Assembly: GCA_002359185.1 (NCBI GenBank)
Contig: DEML01000096.1
Location: forward strand, 1-64,000
From: Planctomycetaceae bacterium UBA2671
GTDB taxonomy: Bacteria > Planctomycetota > Planctomycetia > Planctomycetales > Planctomycetaceae
Direction: 5' to 3'
DNA: 64,000 nucleotides
Made by a program: the position numbers and the translations under genes. Position 1 is the first letter of the stretch; every line of letters begins with the position of its first letter. The notes below the pieces were generated by a model. It made no database searches and was not told where the DNA came from. It saw only the letters and a program-made list of their open reading frames with translations. Shown here piece by piece: positions 17,512-26,121 of the stretch.

Positions 17512-18153
17512 ATGAACTCTCAAATTATCAATTCGTTCCGAGCTCGAAGTCTCGTAGCAGAGTTGCAAATTGGAGTGAGTTTCTTAAAAATGGCTGGTAT
17601 GAACATTCGTGCCTCAGCCCAGACGACCGATCTCGATCTTGTGCATGCCATTTCCAAAGGACATGCACAGGCAGAATCGGAATTAGTGCAGAAGTATCAG
17701 CGAAAGCTGGTCGCGTTTTGCTGTGCCCGTTCCGATGCCAATCGTGGACTCGATTTCGCTCAGCAGGTCTGGCTGAAAATTCTTCCTAAACTCCGCTCAG
17801 GAAAATATGACGGGAAGAATATGATGGCGCTCCTGTGTCAAACGGCTCGAAATCTGGTCATCGATCAGAGCCGCCGTGCCAGCGAAAAATCTCACAGTCT
17901 GGATAACAATCCGATCGAACCTGCTTCCACAAATTCTCGTTGCCCACTCGAACAAATCCTTGAAGCCGAAGAAATGACAGCTTTCACCGATTGTAAGCAA
18001 TCACTCTTAGATAAAGAGGTCGCAGTGCTGGATGGGAATGAGAATTCGCCGGAATTGGAGTCGGTCAGCAAGCCAAGGATTTACAAATTGCGACATTTTG
18101 CAATTCGTAAGCTCAGGGACTGTATTCGCAAGAAATTGGAGCGAGGTGCATAA
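17512..18153 (+). CDS. ECF-like sigma-70 family sigma factor
   Basis: A 213-residue protein. Residues about 55-125 show sigma region 2: ELVQKYQRKLVAFCCAR, then DFAQQVWLKILPKL and LCQTARNLVIDQSRR. Region 4 (about 165-210) is poorly conserved, though a terminal Arg/Lys-rich helix (LRHFAIRKLRDCIRKKLE) could serve as the -35 recognition part. AAGGAAA lies about 11 bases before the ATG at 17512; a later ATG at 17590 would still leave region 2 intact. Its stop overlaps the start of the next gene (TAATG), which encodes a single-span membrane protein. The pair therefore looks like a sigma/membrane-partner module. Confidence 0.75.
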   Translation: MNSQIINSFRARSLVAELQIGVSFLKMAGMNIRASAQTTDLDLVHAISKGHAQAESELVQKYQRKLVAFCCARSDANRGLDFAQQVWLKILPKLRSGKYDGKNMMALLCQTARNLVIDQSRRASEKSHSLDNNPIEPASTNSRCPLEQILEAEEMTAFTDCKQSLLDKEVAVLDGNENSPELESVSKPRIYKLRHFAIRKLRDCIRKKLERGA

Positions 18154-19118
18154 TGTCAATTGTCATAATGGATATCCCGGATTCAAAAGAAGAACTCGGC
18201 CCCTGGCTGGATCGCAAAATTGTTGATTGTCAGTTGGGACAGTTCGTCAAAGAACTCGAATTCATCGCCGATGATTTCAATCCGCCTGGATATTCTCCAG
18301 ACTCCTTGCAAGAAATTCTGGGATCTGATCGGGATGCCGTTCTGGATCGCGGATTGAAATCCCTGAATTATGATCAATGTGCTGCGTTTCTGGCGAATCC
18401 GCAAATGTTGCTGGAGTTGCAGGAACTTGTCCTGATTGAAGGTGGCAACTACTGGCAGAACATTCTCGATCAGGTAGAACTGCCATTAAGCTCGCCTCCT
18501 CGACAGAACAAAACAAAGTCAGACTCAAGCTCAGCACCGAAAGTTCATGTCCTTAAGCCGATTGAAGAATCGCCGAAACGCTCGAAGATGCCCTGGATTA
18601 TTTCCGTGGCTGCATTAGGACTACTGGCAATCGTTGCTTATCAATATCAGGTGCATGTCGCAAACCCTGCGAACAATATCGTTGAAAATCCAAACGATCA
18701 GAAATCGGACACAAATCCCGACAAAAACTCCCCTGCTCCGACGATGCTCGCCTCGAACTGGGGGTGGGACAGTCCCGATGCTTTTAACGACTCGTTACCA
18801 CCGGATGACTATCTTCATGAACTGGCAGATGCAGCCGGAGCCTGGTTCAATAAACGACCTGACTCCACGGACGATTTGAAGCAGCGACTGGCAGAATTCC
18901 GCCACGGATGTGAAACGCTGCTCACAGCCAAACACACGACTCTCTCCGAAGACGACCGTGAATGGCTGCGAACCAATTGCAAGAAGTGGGCAGGCGAAAT
19001 CGATCAGATGCTGACGGATGTCGAATCCAAGGACATCAGCGAAGTTCAAAAGCAAGCCGATCAGACGGTCAATCAGTTGATTCGGGAAATCCGTCTCAAA
19101 GCAGATGAAGTGGCTTAA
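18153..19118 (+). CDS. Single-span membrane protein, likely partner of the sigma factor
   Basis: A 321-residue protein with a cytosolic N-terminal part (1-145), one transmembrane segment (about 147-164, IISVAALGLLAIVAYQY) and a C-terminal region of about 150 residues rich in charged helices. The start codon overlaps the stop of the ECF-like sigma gene, implying translational coupling. The organisation suits an anti-sigma factor or sensor, but no ZAS zinc motif (HxxxCxxC) is present, so the role is inferred only from position and topology. Confidence 0.6.
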   Translation: MSIVIMDIPDSKEELGPWLDRKIVDCQLGQFVKELEFIADDFNPPGYSPDSLQEILGSDRDAVLDRGLKSLNYDQCAAFLANPQMLLELQELVLIEGGNYWQNILDQVELPLSSPPRQNKTKSDSSSAPKVHVLKPIEESPKRSKMPWIISVAALGLLAIVAYQYQVHVANPANNIVENPNDQKSDTNPDKNSPAPTMLASNWGWDSPDAFNDSLPPDDYLHELADAAGAWFNKRPDSTDDLKQRLAEFRHGCETLLTAKHTTLSEDDREWLRTNCKKWAGEIDQMLTDVESKDISEVQKQADQTVNQLIREIRLKADEVA

Positions 19119-19126
19119 TCAATTTT

Positions 19127-19341
19127 GTAGGACAGGCATCCTGCCTGTCTATGCCACGTAGGTCAGGCTGTGCCTGACGAATTACGTGCATTTCAATAAG
19201 AAGGTTGAAAAAGTCAAATCATCAAAACTTCTGGGGTCTGCGCTTCGCTCCGACCCCAGCCACCCATCTTTTTTGCTTAGGGCAGCTGGGCCTGACGAAA
19301 CGCAATGAAAAAATTAGACGGGCAGGATGCCTGTCCTACCT
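19127..19341. repeat. Cluster of REP-like palindromes, inverted pair
   Basis: GTAGGACAGGCATCCTGCC at 19128-19146 is the exact reverse complement of a copy ending at 19340. Between them sit GTAGGTCAGGC-TG-TGCCTGACG at 19158 and a degenerate copy near 19285. The family recurs at 20850, 23743, 25123 and 44378. Confidence 0.8.
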
Positions 19342-19344
19342 TGC

Positions 19345-20064
19345 TTATTTGCCTTTCAAGCGGGCAGACAATTTGGAAATCATTGCCCCGCAAGCTTGTC
19401 GGGCTTCCTCAAAACCAGCTGAATTAATATTGCTGGAACGAAGATATTCCAAAACAATCTGCTCGGCATTAGCGATTTCCGCACAGACATCCGGCACCTC
19501 GCTGGCGATGGATATCGGAATGGTTGTCACTCCGTTGCAGTCCCCGTGAATCAATTCATTCGGACGAATATTTACACCGCCAACTGTCACAGGTACGTTG
19601 ATATCCAGAATATGACAGTAACCATGAGCGGCTTGTGATCCAGAAGTGAAAACCGGAAAATCGAGTGCTTCCACCTGATCGAGATCCCGTCCGGTTCCCG
19701 ACGTAATCAGACCGCAGGCTCCGAACGCCTGATAGGTGGTGCACATTACTTCCCCGAAAGTGGCGGCTGCAGTCGGACTATCGAGGTCCTGAAAAACAAT
19801 GACCGCGGGCAAATCCATTTTTTCCAGAATAGCCGTTTGAGCGGAAAGACTCGAATAGGCATCTCCAGAAATAGGAGCAGCTGAGGAACGAAACGTTGAA
19901 GTCAATGCCAGTCCAACCATCGGCTGCAGACGAGGAAAGCAGGCTTGAATCGTTTCGTCCATGTACCCCGCTGTTCGAAGTCTCAAATCCCAAAGTTCAA
20001 CAGCATTACAGATTGTCGGGGTATCGTACTGTTTGAGACGCGTAATAATTTCTTCAGTCAACAT
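19345..20064 (-). CDS. RraA-like protein (HMG/oxaloacetate aldolase superfamily)
   Basis: A 239-residue protein of the RraA / 4-hydroxy-4-methyl-2-oxoglutarate aldolase superfamily. The N-terminal LKQYDTPTICNAVE and the signature region CGLITSGTGRDLDQVEALDFPVFTSG match the family; R126-D127 correspond to the conserved Arg-Asp pair (substrate and Mg2+). The Asp of the usual V-I-D-G before it is Ser here (ITSG). GDCNGVTTIP near the C-terminus matches the family's GDxxGVxxIP. Such proteins may be class II pyruvate aldolases or RNase E inhibitors; the sequence does not decide. It is divergent from the LutC-like gene. Confidence 0.8.
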   Translation of the reverse strand: MLTEEIITRLKQYDTPTICNAVELWDLRLRTAGYMDETIQACFPRLQPMVGLALTSTFRSSAAPISGDAYSSLSAQTAILEKMDLPAVIVFQDLDSPTAAATFGEVMCTTYQAFGACGLITSGTGRDLDQVEALDFPVFTSGSQAAHGYCHILDINVPVTVGGVNIRPNELIHGDCNGVTTIPISIASEVPDVCAEIANAEQIVLEYLRSSNINSAGFEEARQACGAMISKLSARLKGK

Positions 20065-20246
20065 GTGGTATCATATCCCGTGCAGGAGTAGTGGTCAGTC
20101 TACAGAGCAAACATCATAATCAAAATGACGAAAATGAATACTGAGCAGTGAAAGTTGTAAAGCAGGCCACAAGGTTTACGATTTGAATTTCTCACGGTAG
20201 CCTCTATAAGGAGTCGTATTATAGAGTGAATGAAAGCAGAGGGATC

Positions 20247-20843
20247 ATGACAAGCAGCCGAGATGAAATTCTGGCCACAATTAAGAAGAATCAACCAGCC
20301 CCCACCGAATTGCCGAGTCTGAATCAGGATTGGATTCAATATGTCAATCCCCTGCTCCAGTTTGAAACGGTTCTCAACTCTGTGGGTGGCCGACTGTTGC
20401 AGGCTGAGAATTTATCTCTAGGCCAGACTGTTATTACTGAACTTCTGGAAACTCTCAAGCCTCAGAAAATCTATTCCCGCGTACCCGACCTGCTCGGATC
20501 AAATTTTGAGGATTCACTCATTAATGATCCGCATCAGCTGGAAGATGTCGATCTGGCGATACTTCCCGGAGAAATCGCCGTCGCAGAAAATGCAGCCATC
20601 TGGATTGACGATCAGGCGATGCAACATCGAACGGTCCTGTTCATCGCCCAGCATGTGTTGCTCACTGTTTCAAAGAGTCAGCTCGTCAATAACATGCACG
20701 AAGCCTACGACCGATTAACCTGGGACAAGCGACAATTCGGAGTCTTCGTTTCGGGTCCCTCCAAAACCGCGGATATCGAACAATCCTTAGTCATCGGAGC
20801 CCATGGCGCGCGATCGTTAACTGTATTGTTGACAAAAGAATAA
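20247..20843 (+). CDS. lutC: LutC/YkgG family (LUD domain) lactate-utilisation protein
   Basis: A 198-residue protein of the LUD-domain family. It starts MTSSRDEILATIKKN as LutC proteins do, and has AILPGEIAVAENAAIWIDD and HRTVLFIAQHVLLTV in the mid region and VFVSGPSKTADIEQSLVIGAHGA at the C-terminus, which are family hallmarks. In other bacteria LutC works with the iron-sulfur proteins LutA and LutB in L-lactate oxidation; neither is adjacent here. I prefer the ATG at 20247 (GAGGG just upstream) over one at 20226. The symbol follows the family, as the pathway role is not tested. Confidence 0.82.
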   Translation: MTSSRDEILATIKKNQPAPTELPSLNQDWIQYVNPLLQFETVLNSVGGRLLQAENLSLGQTVITELLETLKPQKIYSRVPDLLGSNFEDSLINDPHQLEDVDLAILPGEIAVAENAAIWIDDQAMQHRTVLFIAQHVLLTVSKSQLVNNMHEAYDRLTWDKRQFGVFVSGPSKTADIEQSLVIGAHGARSLTVLLTKE

Positions 20844-20849
20844 AACCTG

Positions 20850-20919
20850 TAGGTCAGGCCGTGCCTGACGAAATTCGACGTCAATTGTTATTCGCGTCAG
20901 GCACAACCTGACCTACGAT
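20850..20919. repeat. REP-like palindrome pair
   Basis: GTAGGTCAGGC-CG-TGCCTGACG and, 24 bp later, its inverted partner CGTCAGGCACAACCTGACCTAC. It fills the gap between the convergent lutC-like gene and the gene ending at 20919, where it may act as a bidirectional terminator. Confidence 0.8.
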
Positions 20920-21665
20920 TATCGGGCATCAATTGCCTGAGCGAGTGGTCGAACGACGCGATCGATCACATAATCCCGCAGGATTTCATCGCTCTCTTCC
21001 TGAAGTTCCAGCAAAATTTGTTCGTAGGTTTTTTCCGGCGGCAGGCTGCCATATTGACGGACTGTGAAATAAATGCTAATCGGCTCTTCCTGAAAATCTC
21101 CTCGTCTCACCTGATAGGCACTCGTGCGGGTCTCCACGAGCAGGCGAGCCTGGCGTCTGCAGGATTCTTCCAGCGCAATTGTCATTGAAGGTTCAAAGTT
21201 CAGCGGCAGAGCTGAAGGGATATCTTTGAGTGCCGAACACAACGGCCCACCACCAAAGACTTCAGAAACGATTTCATCGTGATTTCCGCGATAAGCGAAG
21301 TCAAAACCGATCATGAAATCGAGTGCCTCGCAATCGAGCGGGCTGACCGAAAGCATATACGGCACCAGTTGCAACACAAGCATGTGCTGTTCCATCGCAG
21401 TTTCTGCGGATGTCGGGTTCACACAGCCACTGCAAATGCGGCGGGGTTCAATCGAAATCCAGCGATGCTGCTCCTGGTCTTTATCTTCTTCGAGGATAAA
21501 ATCGCCGTTGTCTCGGGTATAAAAATTCCGCATCGAGGGGTACGTTTTTTGAACCCGCTCGAAGAAGTTCAGCACGGTTTCTCGACCCGAAGGGAGTGCC
21601 ATTTCCGTGTTCAGATTCATGTTGACGAAATAATCATCGCACAGGTTCCCGTATAAAGTTGACAT
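20919..21665 (-). CDS. Hypothetical protein
   Basis: A 248-residue, predicted soluble protein. It begins MSTLYGNLCDDYFVNMNLNT and contains LPSGRETVLNFFERVQKTYP, ICSGCVNP and MIGFDFAYRGNHDEIVSEV. I recognise no named domain; the protein may be a planctomycete-specific family. A GGGGGGA site just before the ATG at 21665 supports that start over an in-frame start at 21743. No membrane segment or signal peptide is seen. The stop overlaps the end of a REP-like palindrome. Confidence 0.65.
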   Translation of the reverse strand: MSTLYGNLCDDYFVNMNLNTEMALPSGRETVLNFFERVQKTYPSMRNFYTRDNGDFILEEDKDQEQHRWISIEPRRICSGCVNPTSAETAMEQHMLVLQLVPYMLSVSPLDCEALDFMIGFDFAYRGNHDEIVSEVFGGGPLCSALKDIPSALPLNFEPSMTIALEESCRRQARLLVETRTSAYQVRRGDFQEEPISIYFTVRQYGSLPPEKTYEQILLELQEESDEILRDYVIDRVVRPLAQAIDAR

Positions 21666-21871
21666 CGGTCCCCCCTGGCAACACGTTGAGTGTTTTCTGA
21701 ATGTGACTTCCCGGATATGATCAAGCATAACCGGACTGAACACCGGCAGGCAAGATTTGCCTGGAAAATTTGAATTTGTTATGAACTCGGCAAATAGTAA
21801 CCCAGCAGAACGATCCGGTCAAAGTCGTCCGCATTTGCACTGACACATCCAGATGAGAAGAGGTTCCTGGT

Positions 21872-22405
21872 ATGACAACTCCACTCTATTTCGATGCCTT
21901 TGAATCCTCACTCGGCTGGTGTGCAATTGCTGGACGAGAGGAAACAGTTTCTCGTGTCGTAATCGGCTGCAAATCTCGACTGCAAACTGAAGATTATCTC
22001 CAGCAACAATTAAAAACCTCAAATGAGAGAATCGACATTCGCGAAGAAAACTGGTTCGAAGAATGCCGGATTGCTCTCCAGAACTATGCCAGTGGAGAAC
22101 CAGTCAACTTTAACCAGTTCACAGTTGATCTGAGTCACCTGACACATTTTCAACAGAAAATCCTGCGGCTGGTTCAGAAGATTCCGTCTGGTCATCTGGA
22201 AACGTATGGCAAAATCGCCATCAGAAGTGGACACCCCGGAGCCGCCAGAGCCGTTGGTGGTGCGCTGTCAAAGAACCCGGTGCCGTTAATTATCCCCTGC
22301 CATCGCGTCGTTGGATCGAGTGGAAAACTGACAGGTTTCACGGCTCCTCAAGGATTGACCCTCAAGCAACGGTTACTTGATCTGGAACAATTGGCGATCG
22401 CATAA
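21872..22405 (+). CDS. ogt: Methylated-DNA--protein-cysteine S-methyltransferase
   Basis: A 177-residue suicide repair enzyme that removes O6-alkyl groups from guanine onto its own cysteine. The C-terminal DNA-binding/active-site domain is intact: VQKIPSGHLETYGKIA, HPGAARAVGGALSKNP and IPCHRVVGSSGKLTGF, with C143 as acceptor. Residues 1-85 form the weakly conserved N-terminal domain. It is a lone gene with AGAGG before the ATG. It could equally be called Ogt or Ada-C-type MGMT. Confidence 0.92.
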   Translation: MTTPLYFDAFESSLGWCAIAGREETVSRVVIGCKSRLQTEDYLQQQLKTSNERIDIREENWFEECRIALQNYASGEPVNFNQFTVDLSHLTHFQQKILRLVQKIPSGHLETYGKIAIRSGHPGAARAVGGALSKNPVPLIIPCHRVVGSSGKLTGFTAPQGLTLKQRLLDLEQLAIA

Positions 22406-22500
22406 TCGATCTGAATCTCCCGAAACATAGACGGCTTTATTTCAGATCGTTACATTGATCATGAAATCCAAAAACGACTGAAACCAGGAATTTTTCCCTC

Positions 22501-23706
22501 ATGAAATATGCACTCGTCATTCCCGATGGAGCCGCCGACGAACCTCAGGATCAACTTGATGGCCGCACACCTCTGCAGGCCGCGGTGACTCCGCATATGG
22601 ATCAAGTGGCGCGGGAGGGAATTCTTGGCCGGACTGATAACATTCCCCCATCCATGCCTTCGGGGAGCGACGTCGGGACGATGTCTCTGTTCGGATATGA
22701 CCCGCTGAAATATCACACGGGCCGTGCTCCTCTGGAGGCGGCTGCTCAAGGAATCGAATTAGGACCACATGATTGGGCAATTCGCTGTAATCTAGTTACG
22801 ATCATTAACGAAATCATGGTCAGCTTCACAGCTGGACAATTCCCAAGTGATCTGGGACGCGAGTTGATTCACAAAATGCAGGAACTGGTTTCTGCCGATC
22901 CCCGCTGGGAATTTGTGGCCGGGGTCAGTTATCGAAACTTGCTGCTCTTCAGAAACCCGGAAACAACTGCTCCGTTTGATGAAACCACGCTCACCTTTCC
23001 TCCGCATGATTTGACGGATCAGTCGGTCACCGATCATCGCCCAACTGGTGCGGGCAGTGAATTACTGAACTCCTTAATGGGGATGAGCAAAGACTGTTTC
23101 CGCAACATCGAACGAAATGTCGCACGCGAACACGCCGGAACACACCCGGCTACCGAAATTTGGCTGTGGGGACAGGGAAGTCGCCCAGCCTTGACACCCT
23201 TCCAGGAACGCTATGGCGTTTCAGGAGCCGTCATCACTGCGGTCGATTTACTGCGTGGCATCGGTCGGCTGATCGGCTGGGACATTGTCGAAGTCGAAGG
23301 AGCGACGGGATACCTCGATACTGATTACGCTGCCAAAGGCCGAGCTGCAATTGAAACTCTGCAGAGCGATACCGATTTCGTCGTGGTGCATGTCGAAGCG
23401 ACTGATGAAGCCTCCCACGAAGGCGATTGCGATGCCAAACTCGAAGCTTTGCAGCGAATCGATTCCGATATCGTCGCTCCCCTGCACGATTATCTGAAAT
23501 CTCAAGGAGAATATCGTCTGCTCATTTCTCCAGATCATCCGACATTCCTGCGAACAAAGACTCATAGCCATGGTTATGTTCCGTTTGCGATTGCCGGCAC
23601 CGGAATCACACCTGATGAAAATGATACCTACGATGAAATTCGAGCCGAGTACGGAGAGACGTTCAAGGAAGGTCATTTGTTAATGAATCGCTTCCTGAAA
23701 GGTTAA
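22501..23706 (+). CDS. apgM: 2,3-bisphosphoglycerate-independent phosphoglycerate mutase, archaeal type
   Basis: A 401-residue enzyme of the alkaline-phosphatase superfamily that interconverts 3- and 2-phosphoglycerate in glycolysis. N-terminal metal site: VIPDGAADEP. Catalytic serine S62 in MPSGSDVGTMSLFGYDP. C-terminal metal ligands in VVVHVEATDEASHEGD and ISPDHPTFLRTKTHSHGYVPF. The length is normal for the ApgM family. It is a single gene between ogt and the glycosyltransferase gene. Confidence 0.92.
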   Translation: MKYALVIPDGAADEPQDQLDGRTPLQAAVTPHMDQVAREGILGRTDNIPPSMPSGSDVGTMSLFGYDPLKYHTGRAPLEAAAQGIELGPHDWAIRCNLVTIINEIMVSFTAGQFPSDLGRELIHKMQELVSADPRWEFVAGVSYRNLLLFRNPETTAPFDETTLTFPPHDLTDQSVTDHRPTGAGSELLNSLMGMSKDCFRNIERNVAREHAGTHPATEIWLWGQGSRPALTPFQERYGVSGAVITAVDLLRGIGRLIGWDIVEVEGATGYLDTDYAAKGRAAIETLQSDTDFVVVHVEATDEASHEGDCDAKLEALQRIDSDIVAPLHDYLKSQGEYRLLISPDHPTFLRTKTHSHGYVPFAIAGTGITPDENDTYDEIRAEYGETFKEGHLLMNRFLKG

Positions 23707-23742
23707 GTTAAAAACCTCAGTTGATTTTACAAAATCTCTCCA

Positions 23743-23768
23743 TTTCGTCAGGCAGTGCCTGACCTACA
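23743..23768. repeat. REP-like palindrome
   Basis: CGTCAGGCAGTGCCTGACCTAC, a single copy of the GTAGGTCAGGC family, in the gap after apgM and directly before the glycosyltransferase start. Confidence 0.7.
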
Positions 23769-23777
23769 GATGTAATT

Positions 23778-25187
23778 TTGCAGTTGAAACTTAGGGCACC
23801 GTTGTTGAAGAATCTGATCAAATCGTGTTGTCCTCGGGATTCAACAATCACGCTGTACATCTTACTGATGATTGCGTTCATGTTGAGAGCAGGATATGCG
23901 TTTACGCATCTGGAAGAATTAAGTGTTGATCGGGATTTCTATCTCGGGATCGGCCAGAATGTCTGGGAAGGACATGGCTTCAGAATTCCCGGCTCCAATT
24001 CGCCGACCGCTTTTCGTCCACCCTTGTACATACTGATTGTCGCCCTCATTCAAGGTCTGGCAGGGTTGAAAGGCCTGGCTCTGTTTCAGTGCCTGGCTGG
24101 TGTTGCAACCGTCTGGGCGACCTGGCATTGCGGTCGGAGATTGAAGCTCGGACGAGGCACAGTTCTCGCAGCCACTTTTGTGACGTTTGACCCAATTCTG
24201 CTTCGATACACTGCCTTGGCAATGACGGAAGTCACTTTCACAATGCTTGTTGCGTTGACCACGCTGCTGTGGCTACGAGTACCAAAATCGTTATTTTCAA
24301 CGATCATTTGTGGAATCGCATTTGGAATCACCACTTTATGTCGTCCCTCAATCTGGCCAATGTTACCCGTGATCGTTGTCCTCGGATTTCTGGCGGAATG
24401 GATCGCAAGTTCAAAAACAGCAAGGAGATCATCGATTCCTGTTCGGGCCATAGTGGTGGGCCTGTTTGCTTTTCTGACGGTCCTTCCCTGGGGACTGCGA
24501 AATTATTATGAGTTGGGCCATTTCAAAATTACAACAACACACGGCGGCTACACATTTCTATTGGGGAATAATGCCACCTTTTTCGAAGCCGTCCTCCACA
24601 AGCCTCTGGGAACAACCTGGGGAGATTATCCGGTTGATCATCCTCTCAGTCAGACGAACTGGTATCGCGATTTAACGGATCAGCTTAATCAGCAAGGCTT
24701 AAAATCAGAATTTGAGCGGGATCGAGCCCAATACGAAATTGCATTTTCTGAAATCCAGCAGGATCCCACATCGTTTTGTCAGGCGATTCTTTTGAGGCAA
24801 TTGCGTCTGTGGGCTCCGATTCCTCAAGGGCCTGAAGCAAATGGTTTGCCAAATTTTGTTTTCTTTGGTCTATGGGTCTTTTATCTCAGTTTGTACCTGC
24901 TGGCAGTAATTGGCATGTTTCGATTGATTCGATCACCTGAAGAATTGCCCAAATGGGTGTGGGTGCTGGCGATACTTATTACTTTCAGCACAATCCATTC
25001 TTTGTATTGGTCGAATGCGAGAATGCGGGCGCCCCTGATCCCTGCGTTAGCCTTACTCGCAGGACTGACGATTTGTGTGCGACAATCCTCCGAAAAAGAG
25101 AGCAGGTCAAATTGCAATACTGCTGTAGGTCAGGCATTGCCTGACGACAAACGGGGTGGCTCGCACATTTCCTCAGGCAAAGCCTGA
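23778..25187 (+). CDS. GT-C fold glycosyltransferase (ArnT/PMT-like), membrane protein
   Basis: A 469-residue polytopic membrane protein. The first membrane span (about 26-43) is followed by a loop with SVDRDFYLGIGQNVWEGHGF, matching the acidic-residue loop of ArnT/GT39-type transferases, and by FRPPLYILIVALIQ. About ten hydrophobic segments can be counted. Such enzymes move a sugar from a polyprenyl phosphate to a lipid or protein outside the membrane. The start is uncertain: a TTG at 23778, with no strong ribosome site. The last 25 residues (AVGQALPDDKRGGSHISSGKA) are encoded by a REP-like repeat, so the original C-terminus may have been replaced. Confidence 0.75.
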   Translation: MQLKLRAPLLKNLIKSCCPRDSTITLYILLMIAFMLRAGYAFTHLEELSVDRDFYLGIGQNVWEGHGFRIPGSNSPTAFRPPLYILIVALIQGLAGLKGLALFQCLAGVATVWATWHCGRRLKLGRGTVLAATFVTFDPILLRYTALAMTEVTFTMLVALTTLLWLRVPKSLFSTIICGIAFGITTLCRPSIWPMLPVIVVLGFLAEWIASSKTARRSSIPVRAIVVGLFAFLTVLPWGLRNYYELGHFKITTTHGGYTFLLGNNATFFEAVLHKPLGTTWGDYPVDHPLSQTNWYRDLTDQLNQQGLKSEFERDRAQYEIAFSEIQQDPTSFCQAILLRQLRLWAPIPQGPEANGLPNFVFFGLWVFYLSLYLLAVIGMFRLIRSPEELPKWVWVLAILITFSTIHSLYWSNARMRAPLIPALALLAGLTICVRQSSEKESRSNCNTAVGQALPDDKRGGSHISSGKA

Positions 25188-25191
25188 CCTA
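25123..25191. repeat. REP-like palindrome pair inside a coding 3' end
   Basis: GTAGGTCAGGCATTGCCTGACG and the inverted CTCAGGCAAAGCCTGACCTAC lie about 45 bp apart. Most of the unit is within the frame of the glycosyltransferase gene and supplies its last 20 or so codons and stop. Confidence 0.8.
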
Positions 25192-25211
25192 CCCCTCTGA
25201 AGATAGCCAAT

Positions 25212-26120
25212 CTACTTGCCATAGAGATCCCTGAGAGCAGATTCCACATCGGCATGCTCAAACGTAAAACCTTCCTCTTTGAGTCGTTTTGAGATGCAAT
25301 ATCGTCCATAGAGGCCTAATTCGGGATCAGTTTTCATGACAAGCGGAGCTCCAATGCGTACCATCCATTCATAAGCTGGCAAACCGATTGGCATCTTCAA
25401 TGCCTTCCGCAAAGCGCGCATAAATTCTGCGTTTGAAACAGGATTGGGAGCAGTGGCCAGATAAATCCCCTGCATCGACTCATCTGAAATCCCCCGCCAG
25501 AACAGTCGGTTCATGTCGTGCTCGTGAATCCAGCTGATTCCCTGCCGACCGTGTCCGACTTTGCCCCCGAATCCCATGCGGACCAGAAAAGCCAATCGTT
25601 GAAGTGCTCCACCGTCTGAACCGATTACGAAACTTGTCCGCAAAATGACCTGACGCATTTCCGGCAGAACAGATTGAGCATAAGCCGCTTCCCAGGCACG
25701 AGCGACCGTTGGTGCCAATCCGTAACCGATTGCGGACTCTTCATCGCAGATCAACTCGGGTGGATCGCCATGTATATGAGCGGTCGACATCTGCACCCAG
25801 ACTTTGGGAGGCTGCTCAACCAGTTTCAAAGCCTGACCGAGGACCATCGTTGATTCGACGCGGGAGCGTAATATTTCATCGCAATGATCAGGCGTCTTGA
25901 TGCAATCCACTGTCCGGCCAGTCAAATTGACCAGAGCCGTCGCACCGTTCAGATGTGTAACCCATTCTCCTGGAGTTCGACCGTCCCAGGTTGCGTGTGT
26001 CCAATGACCAGTTCCCTGAGGACGTGAGCGAGAAAGGAGAACCACATCACATTGTTGGTTCTCCAGAAACTTCGCCAGGTTCATCCCCAGGAATCCGCTG
26101 CCGCCGGCAATTACAACTTT
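25212..26120 (-). CDS. TIGR01777 family NAD(P)-binding oxidoreductase (extended SDR)
   Basis: An SDR-like protein of about 300 residues. The Rossmann start KVVIAGGSGFLG is encoded at 26120-26085, but the first ATG is at 26084, after this motif. The open frame runs back only to a TAG at 26160-26162 and contains no ATG, GTG or TTG before 26084. Later family features are present: VNLTGRTVDC, RVESTMVLGQAL, MSTAHIHGDP, RTSFVIGSDGGALQRL, ISWIHEHDMNRLF and the C-terminal DUF1731-like ending ALKMPIGLPAYEWMVRIGAP. It overlaps or abuts the upstream secreted-protein gene, whose stop is at 26122. Translation may begin at a non-standard ATC/ATT codon, or the gene may be damaged. Confidence 0.75.
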   Translation of the reverse strand, partial: KVVIAGGSGFLGMNLAKFLENQQCDVVLLSRSRPQGTGHWTHATWDGRTPGEWVTHLNGATALVNLTGRTVDCIKTPDHCDEILRSRVESTMVLGQALKLVEQPPKVWVQMSTAHIHGDPPELICDEESAIGYGLAPTVARAWEAAYAQSVLPEMRQVILRTSFVIGSDGGALQRLAFLVRMGFGGKVGHGRQGISWIHEHDMNRLFWRGISDESMQGIYLATAPNPVSNAEFMRALRKALKMPIGLPAYEWMVRIGAPLVMKTDPELGLYGRYCISKRLKEEGFTFEHADVESALRDLYGK

Positions 26121-26121
26121 T

